Positions 50,737 to 59,702 of a stretch of 64,000 nt of DNA are shown here, piece by piece. The notes under the pieces were generated by a model. The model saw only the letters and a program-made list of their open reading frames with translations. It ran no database searches and was not told the DNA's origin. Origin of the DNA: Emticicia fluvialis (GTDB lineage Bacteria > Bacteroidota > Bacteroidia > Cytophagales > Spirosomataceae). Every line of letters begins with the position of its first letter. Position 1 is the first letter of the stretch. The position numbers were made by a program, and so were the translations under genes. The stretch is taken from assembly GCF_024793945.1 (NCBI RefSeq), contig NZ_JANUSD010000001.1, positions 377,653-441,652 of the forward strand, read 5' to 3'.

Positions 50737-51240
50737 ATGAATAAAGCAAAAGTAAACGAGGCAGAACTCAAAGAAAGAGTAGTAGCCATCAACCGTGTAG
50801 CCAAGGTGGTGAAAGGGGGTCGTCGTTTTAGTTTCTCGGCAATCGTTGTGTTAGGCGACGGTAAAGGTGTTGTAGGACAAGGCCTTGGTAAAGCAAATGA
50901 AGTAACAGATGCGATTGCCAAAGCTATTGAAGACGCCAAGAAAAATCTGGTATCTGTGCCTGTAATCAATGACACCGTTCCACACGAAATTCACGGTAAA
51001 TTCTCAGGTGGTTTTGTGTTTGTTAAACCTGCAGCGCCTGGTACTGGTATTATTGCCGGTGGTGCGATGCGTGCCGTATTAGAGGCAGCCGGTATACATA
51101 ACGTATTGGCAAAATCTAAAGGTTCATCAAACCCTCACAACGTGGTTAAGGCAACTATTGATGCTTTAAGCCAGATGCGTGCACCTCATGCCGTGGCGTT
51201 CCAGCGTAGTGTTAAAATGACAAAAGTATTTAACGGATAA
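50737..51240 (+). CDS. rpsE: 30S ribosomal protein S5
   Basis: A 167-residue S5, important for decoding accuracy. LKERVVAINRVAKVVKGGRRFSFSAIVVLGDGKGVVG and GTGIIAGGAMRAVLEAAGIHNVLAKSKGSSNPHNVVKA are typical. Standard length. Confidence 0.97.
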   Translation: MNKAKVNEAELKERVVAINRVAKVVKGGRRFSFSAIVVLGDGKGVVGQGLGKANEVTDAIAKAIEDAKKNLVSVPVINDTVPHEIHGKFSGGFVFVKPAAPGTGIIAGGAMRAVLEAAGIHNVLAKSKGSSNPHNVVKATIDALSQMRAPHAVAFQRSVKMTKVFNG

Positions 51241-51324
51241 TAGCGCCCAGCTTATAGTGGTAGGTAAAAGTATGTGTACTTATACTTACTGCTTCAAGTG
51301 AAAAGCTTATAGCTCATAACAAAA

Positions 51325-51504
51325 ATGGCAAAGGTAAAAATTACTCAGGTAAGAAGTACTATTGGCAGACCAGAAGTACAAAAGCGTACTATCGCAGCTT
51401 TAGGTCTTGGCAAACTTAATCGTACTGTAGAAAAAGAATTAAACCCTGCTATGCAAGGCATGATTAACAAGGTTCAACACTTGTTAGTGATAGAAGAAGC
51501 ATAA
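51325..51504 (+). CDS. rpmD: 50S ribosomal protein L30
   Basis: A 59-residue L30, short enough to be missed by simple frame finding. It starts ATG at 51325 and reads MAKVKITQVRSTIGRPEVQK followed by TIAALGLGKLNRTVEKEL and ending HLLVIEEA. Its position between rpsE and rplO is the usual one. Confidence 0.95.
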   Translation: MAKVKITQVRSTIGRPEVQKRTIAALGLGKLNRTVEKELNPAMQGMINKVQHLLVIEEA

Positions 51505-51597
51505 TTAATTCTCCCTTTATGGGTTTTGGGTAGGCGTAGCCGAGTGATTCCGAAAGTCGGAATTGCGTATTTTTAACCGATTAATAGTCGAATTACA

Positions 51598-52080
51598 ATG
51601 AAATTAAGTTCATTACAACCTGCAAAAGGTTCAGTTAAAGCAAACGACAGAGTAGGTCGCGGACATGGTTCAGGCGGTGGCGGTACTGCTAAACGTGGTC
51701 ATAAAGGTGCAAAATCTCGTTCAGGTTACAGCCAGAAACGTGGTTTTGAGGGTGGTCAGATGCCATTACAACGCCGTGTTCCTAAGTTTGGCTTTAAAAA
51801 TATAAACAGAGTAGAATACAAAGCTATCAACCTTGATACCATTCAGGCTTTGGTTGAAAAAACCGGTGCTACTAAAATTGATTTAGGTTTCTTATACAAT
51901 AATGGTTTGACTTCAAAGTCTGACCTTGTTAAAATCCTGGGTCGTGGTGAGTTGACTGCAAAAGTTGATTTGAAGGCTAACGCTTTTTCGGCAACGGCTA
52001 TTGCAGCTATCGAGAAAGCAGGTGGTTCGGCAACTGTAGATGCTACATTTAACGCTGCAGGCTCTGAAGTGGCTGCCTAA
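51598..52080 (+). CDS. rplO: 50S ribosomal protein L15
   Basis: A 160-residue L15. The Gly-rich N-terminus VGRGHGSGGGGTAKRGHKGAKSRSGYSQKRGFEGGQMPLQRRVPK is diagnostic. The end is slightly extended with an Ala-rich tail. Followed by the 300-base regulatory gap before secY. Confidence 0.96.
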   Translation: MKLSSLQPAKGSVKANDRVGRGHGSGGGGTAKRGHKGAKSRSGYSQKRGFEGGQMPLQRRVPKFGFKNINRVEYKAINLDTIQALVEKTGATKIDLGFLYNNGLTSKSDLVKILGRGELTAKVDLKANAFSATAIAAIEKAGGSATVDATFNAAGSEVAA

Positions 52081-52173
52081 GGTGTAAGCCTTAAATTATG
52101 CTGCTCAGGTGTCTAAGCAATTGAAGGAAACTATTAATTAGTAATCTGGGTTTAAGAAACTTAAAATGCTGAT

Positions 52174-52204
52174 TTGCTTTATAACAATAGAATCGTTAGC
52201 TTTG
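52174..52204 (+). promoter_or_regulatory. Internal promoter before secY
   Basis: TTG (52174-52176), a 20-base spacer, and TAGCTTTG (52197-52204) match the Bacteroidota consensus in full. It should give secY and the genes after it their own transcript, with a leader of about 170 bases. Confidence 0.7.
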
Positions 52205-52226
52205 CAGATTTAGCAGCGATTCTATT
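52186..52226. promoter_or_regulatory. Inverted repeat around the secY promoter
   Basis: AATAGAATCG (52186-52195) is exactly complementary to CGATTCTATT (52217-52226), and the -7 element lies in the loop. It could act as an operator, or in a read-through transcript from rplO as a terminator-like hairpin. The rest of the 52081-52380 gap shows no gene. Confidence 0.55.
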
Positions 52227-52380
52227 TAAGTTAAATACCCTAATTGGTTGATTTTCAGTTAGTTGTCATTTAAGCCAGATACAACTGGCAGTAATTAGTT
52301 TGATTAAACGTAGCTGAAGTATTCATATACCCTGAAGGAACTAAGCAATTTCAACCTTAAGCCTTGTTTTTCCTAACAAA

Positions 52381-53715
52381 ATGAACAAATTTTTAACAAC
52401 ACTCAAGAACATTTGGTCAATAGAAGAATTGAGGAAGCGTATTCTTCAGACTCTCTTGATAATAGTTATTTTCCGTGTCGGTTCCCACGTAGTTTTACCG
52501 GGTGTTGATGTAGCGAAGTTAAAAGATTTAACAGCAAATAATGGTTTGTTAGGTCTTTTAAATACATTGGTTGGTGGTGCATTCAAAAATGCTTCAATTA
52601 TGGCACTAGGTATTATGCCATATATTTCAGCTTCTATTGCTATTCAGTTATTAACATTAGCACTTCCATATTTCAGCAAATTGCAGAAAGAGGGTGAGTC
52701 TGGTAGAAGAAAATTAAACCAGATAACACGCTGGTTAACCATAGCGGTAGCAGCGGCACAGGGCTTTACTTATGTTCAGACTACTATACCGACAGATGCA
52801 ATATTGGTTGGCCAGGGTCTTTTCTATATTAGTTCTGTCTTGCTGATTGTAGCTGGTACTGTTATGTGTATGTGGCTCGGTGAGCGTATGACCGAAAAAG
52901 GTATTGGGAACGGTATTTCAATGATGATTATGATTGGTATCGTTTCAAGACTTCCCGGTGCAATTTTTGGCGAAGCCAGTTCAAGAGCCGGAAGCGGCCA
53001 GGTTCTGTTCTTTGTTATTGAGATTGTAGCGTTGTTTATGGTTGTTTTGTTTGCAGTGGCTATCACGCAGGCAACTCGTCGTATTCCGGTACAATATGCC
53101 AAGCAAATAGTAGGTAACAAAGTAGTTACGGGTCAGCGACAATATTTACCATTAAAATTAAATATTGCCGGTGTAATGCCAATCATTTTTGGTCAGGCTT
53201 TGATGTTTATCCCGGGGCTAATACTTAATTATCTTGCGGAAAGCACTAAGAATGATACATTCCAAGACTGGGCTATCATTATGAACAGTCCAACTTCATG
53301 GCAGTATTGTTTAATATATGCAGTACTTATCATTGGTTTTACATTCTTTTATACTGCCATTTCGATTAATCCTAATCAGATTGCAGATGATATGAGACGT
53401 GGTGGTGGGTTTATCCCGGGGGTTAAACCTGGTCAGCCTACATCTGATTTTATTGCCAATGTTCTTGATCGAATCACATTGCCGGGTGGTGTTCTTTTAG
53501 CAGTAATTGCCATCTTGCCTGCGCTTGCCGGATTGTTAGGAATGACACAGAATTTTGCTTCATTCTTTGGTGGTACATCACTTCTGATTCTGGTTGGTGT
53601 TGTACTTGATACACTGCAGCAAATTGAAAGTTATCTGTTAATGAAACGATATGAAGGTCTGATGCAATCAGGACGTATTCAGGGTCGTCAGGCTGTTTCA
53701 ACAGTATCTATCTGA
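52381..53715 (+). CDS. secY: Preprotein translocase subunit SecY
   Basis: A 444-residue inner-membrane channel with ten membrane segments. The opening KNIWSIEELRKRILQTLLIIVIFRVGSHVVLPGV, the plug region, the cytoplasmic loop AITQATRRIPVQYAKQ and the segment NPNQIADDMRRGGGFIPGVKPGQPT identify it. Length and motifs are normal. Confidence 0.98.
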   Translation: MNKFLTTLKNIWSIEELRKRILQTLLIIVIFRVGSHVVLPGVDVAKLKDLTANNGLLGLLNTLVGGAFKNASIMALGIMPYISASIAIQLLTLALPYFSKLQKEGESGRRKLNQITRWLTIAVAAAQGFTYVQTTIPTDAILVGQGLFYISSVLLIVAGTVMCMWLGERMTEKGIGNGISMMIMIGIVSRLPGAIFGEASSRAGSGQVLFFVIEIVALFMVVLFAVAITQATRRIPVQYAKQIVGNKVVTGQRQYLPLKLNIAGVMPIIFGQALMFIPGLILNYLAESTKNDTFQDWAIIMNSPTSWQYCLIYAVLIIGFTFFYTAISINPNQIADDMRRGGGFIPGVKPGQPTSDFIANVLDRITLPGGVLLAVIAILPALAGLLGMTQNFASFFGGTSLLILVGVVLDTLQQIESYLLMKRYEGLMQSGRIQGRQAVSTVSI

Positions 53716-53730
53716 TAGGAGATTTAAGCC

Positions 53731-54552
53731 ATGAGCAAAAGGGATAGAATTATATATATTAAATCGGACGAAGAGTTAGAAATTATCTGTAATAACGGCC
53801 AGATTTTAGGCAAGGCTCAGGCAGAAGTAGCAAAGTTAATTGCACCTGGTGTAACAACCAAGGAACTTGACAAAGTAGCTTACGATTATATTAAAGACCA
53901 TAAGGCTCACCCTTCTTTTTTAGGCTATGATGTAGGAGGTCTTAAGTTTCCTTCTTCGCTCTGTATTTCTGTAAATGATGTTGTTGTACATGGCATACCG
54001 AGCAACAGAGCATTAAAAGAAGGTGACATTGTTTCGGTGGATTGTGGCGTTTATAAAGATGGATATCATGCAGACAGCGCCTATACTTATGCTGTTGGTA
54101 ATATAGCTAAAGAAGTTGCTGACCTATTGAAACATACTTGCGAATCGCTTTATAAAGGTATAGAACAAGCTAAAACGGGTAACAGAGTAGGGGATATTAG
54201 TTTTGCAGTACAAGATTATAGCGAAAGACTTGGTTATGGTGTTGTACGCGAATTAGTGGGGCATGGTGTTGGAAAGTTTTTGCACGAGGCTCCGGAAGTA
54301 CCAAACTTTGGCAAACGTGGCAATGGCCCGAAATTGCTGGAAGGAATGGTACTGGCAATAGAACCAATGATTACCCTGGGGCGCAGGTCGGTTGTTCAGG
54401 AGAACGATGGCTGGACCATCAGAACCGAAGACCGTAAGCAGGCAGCTCACTTTGAACATACTATTGTAGTCAGAAAAGGAGCGGGTGAAATCCTTACCAC
54501 CTTTGAATACATTGAAGAAGTATTAGCCAAGAAAAAATTACAAGTGGCATAA
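53731..54552 (+). CDS. map: Type I methionine aminopeptidase
   Basis: A 273-residue enzyme that removes the initiator Met. Metal ligands are seen in VSVDCGVYKDGYHADSAYTY (two Asp), GHGVGKFLHEAPEVPNF (His), AIEPMITLG (Glu) and FEHTIVV (Glu). It lies 15 bases after secY. Normal length for the family. Confidence 0.97.
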   Translation: MSKRDRIIYIKSDEELEIICNNGQILGKAQAEVAKLIAPGVTTKELDKVAYDYIKDHKAHPSFLGYDVGGLKFPSSLCISVNDVVVHGIPSNRALKEGDIVSVDCGVYKDGYHADSAYTYAVGNIAKEVADLLKHTCESLYKGIEQAKTGNRVGDISFAVQDYSERLGYGVVRELVGHGVGKFLHEAPEVPNFGKRGNGPKLLEGMVLAIEPMITLGRRSVVQENDGWTIRTEDRKQAAHFEHTIVVRKGAGEILTTFEYIEEVLAKKKLQVA

Positions 54553-54599
54553 GGTACCAGCGTTCATAACAATAAAGTTTTTGACGCAATTGAAAGCAT

Positions 54600-54818
54600 A
54601 TGGCAAAACAAGCAAATATTGAAGTAGACGGCATCATCACAGAAGCTCTTTCTAACGCCATGTTCCGTGTGCGTCTGGAGAACAAGCACGAACTGGTTGC
54701 CCATATCTCAGGAAAGATGAGAATGAATTACATTCGGATTCTTCCAGGCGATAAGGTAAGGTTAGAGATGTCGCCTTATGATTTGACTAAAGCACGAATT
54801 ACTTATCGTTATAAGTAG
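54600..54818 (+). CDS. infA: Translation initiation factor IF-1
   Basis: A 72-residue OB-fold protein: MAKQANIEVDGIITEALSNAMFRVRLEN, HISGKMRMNYIRILPGDKV and MSPYDLTKARITYRYK. It blocks the A site during initiation. Standard length and position. Confidence 0.98.
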   Translation: MAKQANIEVDGIITEALSNAMFRVRLENKHELVAHISGKMRMNYIRILPGDKVRLEMSPYDLTKARITYRYK

Positions 54819-54821
54819 CAC

Positions 54822-54955
54822 CGGGCCTAAAAGGGGTTAAGGAACTAAAGACGATAATTTTATAGTTTTATAATGAAAGTTTCATGTATTGTAAATAACC
54901 CCAAAGCATGAAAACTTCTAACAAAGTTCCCCTTATGGGGTAGGGGTGGTTTTAA
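54822..54955. repeat. Long imperfect inverted repeat between infA and rpmJ
   Basis: The outer arms CACCGGGCCTAAAAGGGG and CCCCTTATGGGGTAGGGGTG are near complements, and the inner parts GAAAGTTTCATG and CATGAAAACTTC pair as well. The whole is about 130 bases and could fold as one long hairpin. It resembles a small non-coding mobile repeat, related to the elements at 42553 and in mnmE. Confidence 0.5.
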
Positions 54956-54962
54956 ATTCATT

Positions 54963-55079
54963 ATGAAAGTTAAAGCATCAGTAAAGAAGCGCAGTGCTGA
55001 ATGTAAAGTTATCCGTCGTAAGGGTAAAATTTACGTTATTAACAAAAAAAATCCGAAGTTTAAACAAAGACAAGGTTAA
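54963..55079 (+). CDS. rpmJ: 50S ribosomal protein L36
   Basis: A 38-residue L36 starting at ATG 54963: MKVKASVKKRSAECKVIRRK, then KNPKFKQRQG at the end. Only one of the four zinc ligands remains (Cys14), so it is the zinc-free form common in Bacteroidota. Too short for routine frame finding. Confidence 0.95.
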   Translation: MKVKASVKKRSAECKVIRRKGKIYVINKKNPKFKQRQG

Positions 55080-55085
55080 TTATCT

Positions 55086-55460
55086 ATGAGGATTGCAGGT
55101 GTTGACATCCCAGACAAGAAAAGAGGCGAGATCGCCCTTACGTACATCTACGGTATTGGTCGTAGTTCATCACAGAAAATTTTAGAAAAAGCTAATGTTA
55201 GCTTTGATAAAAAAGCCGGTGAGTGGAACGACGCAGAAGCAAATGCCATTCGTGGTATTATCAGTGAGGAACTAACTGTTGAAGGACAGTTGCGTTCTGA
55301 GGTACAGCTTGCCATTAAACGTTTGATGGACATTGGTTGCTACCGTGGCGTTCGTCACCGTAAAGGACTTCCATTACGCGGACAACGTACCAAGAACAAC
55401 TCACGTACCCGTAAAGGTAAACGTAAGACTGTAGCAAACAAGAAGAAAGCTACGAAGTAA
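55086..55460 (+). CDS. rpsM: 30S ribosomal protein S13
   Basis: A 124-residue S13 of the 30S head. It begins MRIAGVDIPDKKRGEIALTYIYGIGRSSSQKIL and ends YRGVRHRKGLPLRGQRTKNNSRTRKGKRK. It lies 6 bases after rpmJ. Confidence 0.97.
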   Translation: MRIAGVDIPDKKRGEIALTYIYGIGRSSSQKILEKANVSFDKKAGEWNDAEANAIRGIISEELTVEGQLRSEVQLAIKRLMDIGCYRGVRHRKGLPLRGQRTKNNSRTRKGKRKTVANKKKATK

Positions 55461-55586
55461 TCCCTCTTAGGGTATTCCCCGGGTATCCTGAACAGATACG
55501 AATCCGGATTTTACGAGTAACGGGGGTAAAATCGAACAGAATACAGGTATTTCTGTATTGCCTATCATTTAACACTGTTTGTCACA

Positions 55587-55982
55587 ATGGCACAAGCTAA
55601 AAGAAAAGATAAAGCAAAAAAAAGAGTAGTGATTGTGGAGCCTGTTGGTCAGGTTCACGTTAGGGCTTCTTTCAATAATATTATTATCTCTATTACCAAT
55701 AGCCAGGGTCAGGTAATTTCCTGGGCTTCTGCTGGTAAGATGGGTTTTAAGGGTTCTAAGAAAAATACACCTTACGCGGCGCAGATGGCAGCACAAAACT
55801 GTGCGCAGGTAGCTTATGATGCCGGTATGCGTAAGGCTGAAGTATTCGTAAAAGGCCCTGGCGCTGGTCGTGAGTCAGCTATTCGTACGGTACAGAGTTC
55901 AGGTATTGAGGTTACTTCAATAACTGACGTAACTCCACTACCGCACAACGGCTGTCGTCCTCCAAAACGCAGAAGAGTTTAG
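55587..55982 (+). CDS. rpsK: 30S ribosomal protein S11
   Basis: A 131-residue S11 of the 30S platform. Recognised by NNIIISITNSQGQVISWASAGKMGFKGSKKNTPYAAQ and DVTPLPHNGCRPPKRRRV. Normal length. Confidence 0.97.
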   Translation: MAQAKRKDKAKKRVVIVEPVGQVHVRASFNNIIISITNSQGQVISWASAGKMGFKGSKKNTPYAAQMAAQNCAQVAYDAGMRKAEVFVKGPGAGRESAIRTVQSSGIEVTSITDVTPLPHNGCRPPKRRRV

Positions 55983-56192
55983 TACTTGGCAGAAGAGTGG
56001 AAATTTTTAAGATTATCTGAATTTTTCAGTAATAATTTAAAATTTTCATTCTTCTGTTTATTAATTTTTATATTTAACATTTAGCCTGCATCACAGGCAT
56101 CCGAAGTAAGAAAATAGTCGTGAAATACTATACCGATTGATAGTTTGGACATTGGGGCTAATCAATCTTTACTTCGCTTAAATCAATCACAA

Positions 56193-56798
56193 ATGGCAAG
56201 ATACACAGGTCCGAAAGTTAGAATTTCAAGAAAGTTTGGTGAACCGGTAATGGGCGCCAGCAAAGCATTAAGCAAAAAGAATTACGCTCCTGGCCAACAT
56301 GGTAAAGGACGTAAAGGTAAAAAATCAGAGTACGGCCAACAGCTAATAGAAAAACAAAAAGTTAAGTATACTTATGGTATCTTAGAGCGTCAGTTTGCTC
56401 GTTTCTTCCATTTAGCGTCAGTAAAACAAGGGCGTACAGGTGAAAACCTTCTTAAATTGTGCGAAGCACGTCTTGACAACACCGTATATCGTTTAGGTAT
56501 AGCTCCTACACGTCGTGCTGCCCGTCAGTTGGTTACTCACCGTCATATTATTGTAGATGGTGAAGTTCTTAATATCCCGTCGCTAATATTGAAACCGGGT
56601 CAATTGGTAGGTGTGCGTGAAAAATCAAAAGCTCTTGAAGCAATCTCTGAAAGTTTGAAAGCTCGTAATGCCAAACGTTATAACTGGTTGGAGTGGGATA
56701 GCGCTGAAATGGTTGGTAAATTTATCAACTTCCCTGAGCGTGATCAAATTCCAGAAAACTTCAACGAACAGGCCATCGTCGAGTTGTATAACAAATAA
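56193..56798 (+). CDS. rpsD: 30S ribosomal protein S4
   Basis: A 201-residue S4. I start at ATG 56193 (MARYTGPKVRISRKFGEPVMG), the standard opening; the longer frame from 56145 adds 16 residues outside the family pattern. The S4 RNA-binding domain is CEARLDNTVYRLGIAPTRRAARQLVTHRHIIVDGEVLNIPS. In other bacteria S4 represses the alpha operon. Confidence 0.95.
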   Translation: MARYTGPKVRISRKFGEPVMGASKALSKKNYAPGQHGKGRKGKKSEYGQQLIEKQKVKYTYGILERQFARFFHLASVKQGRTGENLLKLCEARLDNTVYRLGIAPTRRAARQLVTHRHIIVDGEVLNIPSLILKPGQLVGVREKSKALEAISESLKARNAKRYNWLEWDSAEMVGKFINFPERDQIPENFNEQAIVELYNK

Positions 56799-56813
56799 TA
56801 TTTGTATAATAGT

Positions 56814-56858
56814 TGTGCCATTGCCGACAAAATCGGTGGTGGCACAGCTACGTTTTTT
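56814..56858 (+). terminator. Terminator-like hairpin between rpsD and rpoA
   Basis: TGTGCCA pairs with TGGCACA, with an inner GCCGA/TCGGT stem, and TTTTTTT follows a few bases later (56852-56858). Since rpoA follows on the same strand it could act as an attenuator that sets the ratio of polymerase alpha to ribosomal proteins. Confidence 0.65.
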
Positions 56859-56917
56859 TATTGGTGGGTATAGCTAACCACCCTTTTCGTTAACGAAAAC
56901 AAACACACTGCATACGT

Positions 56918-57907
56918 ATGTCAATATTAGCATTTCAAATGCCTGACAAGGTAGTCATGGAAAAAGCAGACGACTTCCATGGCTTTTTCGAGTTTAAGCC
57001 ACTTGAAAGAGGGTATGGTGTGACCATCGGGAACGCCCTACGTCGTATTTTGTTATCCTCTCTTGAAGGTTACGCAATCACGGCTGTAAGATTTCCCGGG
57101 GTATTACACGAATTTTCGAGCATTGAAGGGGTTGTAGATGATGTGACGGAAATCATCTTAAACCTTAAAATGGTTCGTTTCAAGAAAGTCTCAGATTATG
57201 TAGATAATAAGTTCACCGTCAGAGTAAAAAATCAAAGTATACTAACTGCTGGCGACCTGGGCAAATTTACACAAAGTTTTCAGATTCTGAATCCTGATTT
57301 GGTTATTGCCCGTTTGGACGATCAAAGAGAAATAGAAGTTGAAATTATAGTAGATAAAGGACGTGGTTATGTTTCTGCTGAAGAGCACAAACAAACTGAT
57401 TTACCAATTGGTTTTATATCGGTTGACTCAATCTATACCCCCATTAAAAATGTGAAGTATAGCATTGAAAATACCCGTGTTGAACAACGTACTGACTACG
57501 AAAAACTATTGCTTGAAATCAAAACTGATGGTTCTATCCACCCGGAAAGAGCTTTGCAGGAAGCTGCACATATTCTGATTCAGCACTTCTTGAAGTTCAC
57601 TGACGAGAATATGGTATTTGATACCAAGAAAGATGATGAAGACAATATTGTTGATGAAGAATTCTTGCACATGCGTAAGCTGTTGAAGACTTCTCTACAG
57701 GATTTGGATTTGTCGGTTCGTGCATACAACTGTTTGAAATCGGCGGATATCCGTACATTAGGCGACCTTGCAAGACTGGAAGTAGCCGACATGATGAAGT
57801 TCCGCAATTTCGGTAAGAAGTCTTTGACTGAGTTAGAGCAACTGGTTGCCGACAAAGGTCTTCACTTTGGTATGGATGTAACGAAATACAAATTAGACGA
57901 AGATTGA
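56918..57907 (+). CDS. rpoA: DNA-directed RNA polymerase subunit alpha
   Basis: A 329-residue alpha subunit. The N-terminal dimerisation domain has FKPLERGYGVTIGNALRRILLSSLEGYAIT, and the C-terminal helix-hairpin-helix domain has LSVRAYNCLKSADIRTLGDLARLEVADMMKFRNFGKKSLTELE. Length is normal, and both domains are intact. Confidence 0.98.
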   Translation: MSILAFQMPDKVVMEKADDFHGFFEFKPLERGYGVTIGNALRRILLSSLEGYAITAVRFPGVLHEFSSIEGVVDDVTEIILNLKMVRFKKVSDYVDNKFTVRVKNQSILTAGDLGKFTQSFQILNPDLVIARLDDQREIEVEIIVDKGRGYVSAEEHKQTDLPIGFISVDSIYTPIKNVKYSIENTRVEQRTDYEKLLLEIKTDGSIHPERALQEAAHILIQHFLKFTDENMVFDTKKDDEDNIVDEEFLHMRKLLKTSLQDLDLSVRAYNCLKSADIRTLGDLARLEVADMMKFRNFGKKSLTELEQLVADKGLHFGMDVTKYKLDED

Positions 57908-57916
57908 TTCTGATTT

Positions 57917-57955
57917 TTCCCCTTCTGATGTTTATTCATCCTAAGGGGAATTTTT
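57917..57955 (+). terminator. Terminator-like hairpin between rpoA and rplQ
   Basis: TTCCCCTT (57917-57924) pairs with AAGGGGAA (57943-57950), followed by TTTTT. The loop is 18 bases, so it is moderately stable. rplQ starts 110 bases later. Confidence 0.6.
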
Positions 57956-58064
57956 GTATATCCTCGAAACCGCAGTATTCGAATTTAAAATTTATCAATC
58001 GTAATAGGTGGAGTAACCAAGACTGCGTAGGTTATTTTGACCGTTACTTACGAAATATATTACA

Positions 58065-58655
58065 ATGAGACACGGTAACAAAACCAATCACTTAGGCAGA
58101 ACCCATTCGCACAGAGATGCGTTGTTAAAAAACCTTGCCATTTCTTTAATTCAGCACAAACGTATTGAAACAACTTTAGCTAAAGCCAAAGAATTGCGTA
58201 AATATGTAGAGCCTATTATTACAAAGGCAAAAAATGATACAACTCACTCACGTCGTATGGTATTCTCTTATTTGCAAGATAAAGAGTCTATCAAAACTCT
58301 TTTTGGTGAGATTGCAGAAAAAGTAGCCAACCGTAACGGTGGTTATACTCGTATCATTAAATTAGGAACTCGTTTTGGTGACAACGCCGAAGTGGCTCTG
58401 ATTGAGTTGGTTGATTACAACGAAGCTCTATTAACAGCCGTTGAGGAAAAATCTGCTAAAACACGTCGTAGCCGTCGTGGTGGTAAAAAATCTACCGACA
58501 CAGCTGAAGTAGCTCCAGTAGCAACAGCAGATGAGTCATCGGCTGAAGTAGTTGAAGAAACTCCTGCAGTAGTAGCTGAAGCTGAACCAACAGCAGAAGC
58601 AGCGCCTGCGCAAGAGGAAACTCCGGCTGCTGGCGAAGAGAATAAAGAAGCTTAA
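58065..58655 (+). CDS. rplQ: 50S ribosomal protein L17 with acidic tail
   Basis: A 196-residue protein. The first 125 residues or so are ordinary L17 (MRHGNKTNHLGRTHSHRDALLKNLAISLIQHKRIETTLAKAKELRKYVEP). After a short basic stretch (TRRSRRGGKKS) comes a tail of about 50 residues made mostly of Ala and Glu with Pro, Thr and Val. Such tails occur in Bacteroidota L17; their role is unknown. Last gene of the supercluster. Confidence 0.96.
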   Translation: MRHGNKTNHLGRTHSHRDALLKNLAISLIQHKRIETTLAKAKELRKYVEPIITKAKNDTTHSRRMVFSYLQDKESIKTLFGEIAEKVANRNGGYTRIIKLGTRFGDNAEVALIELVDYNEALLTAVEEKSAKTRRSRRGGKKSTDTAEVAPVATADESSAEVVEETPAVVAEAEPTAEAAPAQEETPAAGEENKEA

Positions 58656-58677
58656 GATGCTCAATCTTATAAAGAAG

Positions 58678-58704
58678 GCCTCCGGAAATTCCGGGGGCTT
58701 TTTT
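58678..58704 (+). terminator. Terminator of the ribosomal supercluster
   Basis: GCCTCCGGAA pairs with TTCCGGGGGC (one G-T pair), followed by TTTTTT. A strong rho-independent terminator 23 bases after rplQ. Confidence 0.92.
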
Positions 58705-58832
58705 ATTGCCTATACAGTATGTGGCTTTAAGGTGGTTCTGCTACTGGCTTAATATTGTTTGGTTTTGCAGTATGATATTTGCTAATTTTACCGCTTGGTT
58801 TTACAATCATTTGTTTCTTGTATTCTTTAACT

Positions 58833-59702
58833 ATGAGCGATATTTCATTTATTATTCTCACCTACAACGAGTCAGTTCATTTAAGAAGGTTGTTATCAAA
58901 AATCGTTGGTATCAATGCGCCCGTTTTTGTGATAGACTCTGGCAGTACTGATGATACAGTGGCAATAGCAGAAGAATTCGGTGCAGTGGTGAAAGTAAAT
59001 ACATTTGAGAACCATCCGAAACAATGGGACTTTGCGTTAAAAAATTGTCTCATTTCAACTCAATGGATTATCGGCCTTGATGCTGACCAGTATCCCTCAG
59101 AAGAATTGCTTCATAAGCTAAAAACTTTTTCTGATATTGAAGTACCTGCTGACGTAAATGGTATCTATTTTAACCGGCATAATTATTTTCAGGGAGAAAG
59201 GCTGAAGTACGGAGGTTACAGAAATTTTTATATGTTGAAGATGTTCAGAAACGGGAAGGGATGGTCTGACTTAAACGAGAATATGGATCACCGGTTTATT
59301 GTTGAGGGTAAATCAATTATCTGGAAGAACGAGGTGCTGATTGAAGACAACCTGAAAGAACATGATATTGATTTCTGGCTTACCAAACAAATACGCTATA
59401 GTAATCTGACAGCCCAGGAGGAGTTTCAACGCAAGAAAGGGCTGCGCGGACAAACTTTGACACCAAATCTGCTGGGTAACCCTGACGAACGCACTGCGTT
59501 TCTGAAAAAAATCTGGTGGAATCTGCCATTGTTTATACGCCCAATGATTTATTTCTTTTACCGTTTCGTAATCAGACTTGGATTCCTTGAAACCACATCT
59601 GGTCGCCTTTTCCACTTCCTGCAAGGCTTTTGGTTCAGGTTTCTGGTAGATGCCAAGATAAGAGAGCTAGAGAAGCAGGAGAAGCTGCAAGCAAAGGCTT
59701 AG
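58833..59702 (+). CDS. Family 2 glycosyltransferase
   Basis: A 289-residue glycosyltransferase. I start at ATG 58833 because MSDISFIILTYNESVHLRRLL is the normal GT2 opening; the longer frame begins in non-coding sequence. The nucleotide-sugar site shows VFVIDSGSTDDTVAIAEEFGA and the DxD-like GLDADQYPSEELL. The C-terminal half has aromatic, membrane-associating segments (PLFIRPMIYFFYRFVIRLGFLE). It resembles LPS core transferases of the WaaE/KdtX type, but the sugar is unknown. It overlaps the convergent membrane gene by 4 bases. Confidence 0.88.
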   Translation: MSDISFIILTYNESVHLRRLLSKIVGINAPVFVIDSGSTDDTVAIAEEFGAVVKVNTFENHPKQWDFALKNCLISTQWIIGLDADQYPSEELLHKLKTFSDIEVPADVNGIYFNRHNYFQGERLKYGGYRNFYMLKMFRNGKGWSDLNENMDHRFIVEGKSIIWKNEVLIEDNLKEHDIDFWLTKQIRYSNLTAQEEFQRKKGLRGQTLTPNLLGNPDERTAFLKKIWWNLPLFIRPMIYFFYRFVIRLGFLETTSGRLFHFLQGFWFRFLVDAKIRELEKQEKLQAKA

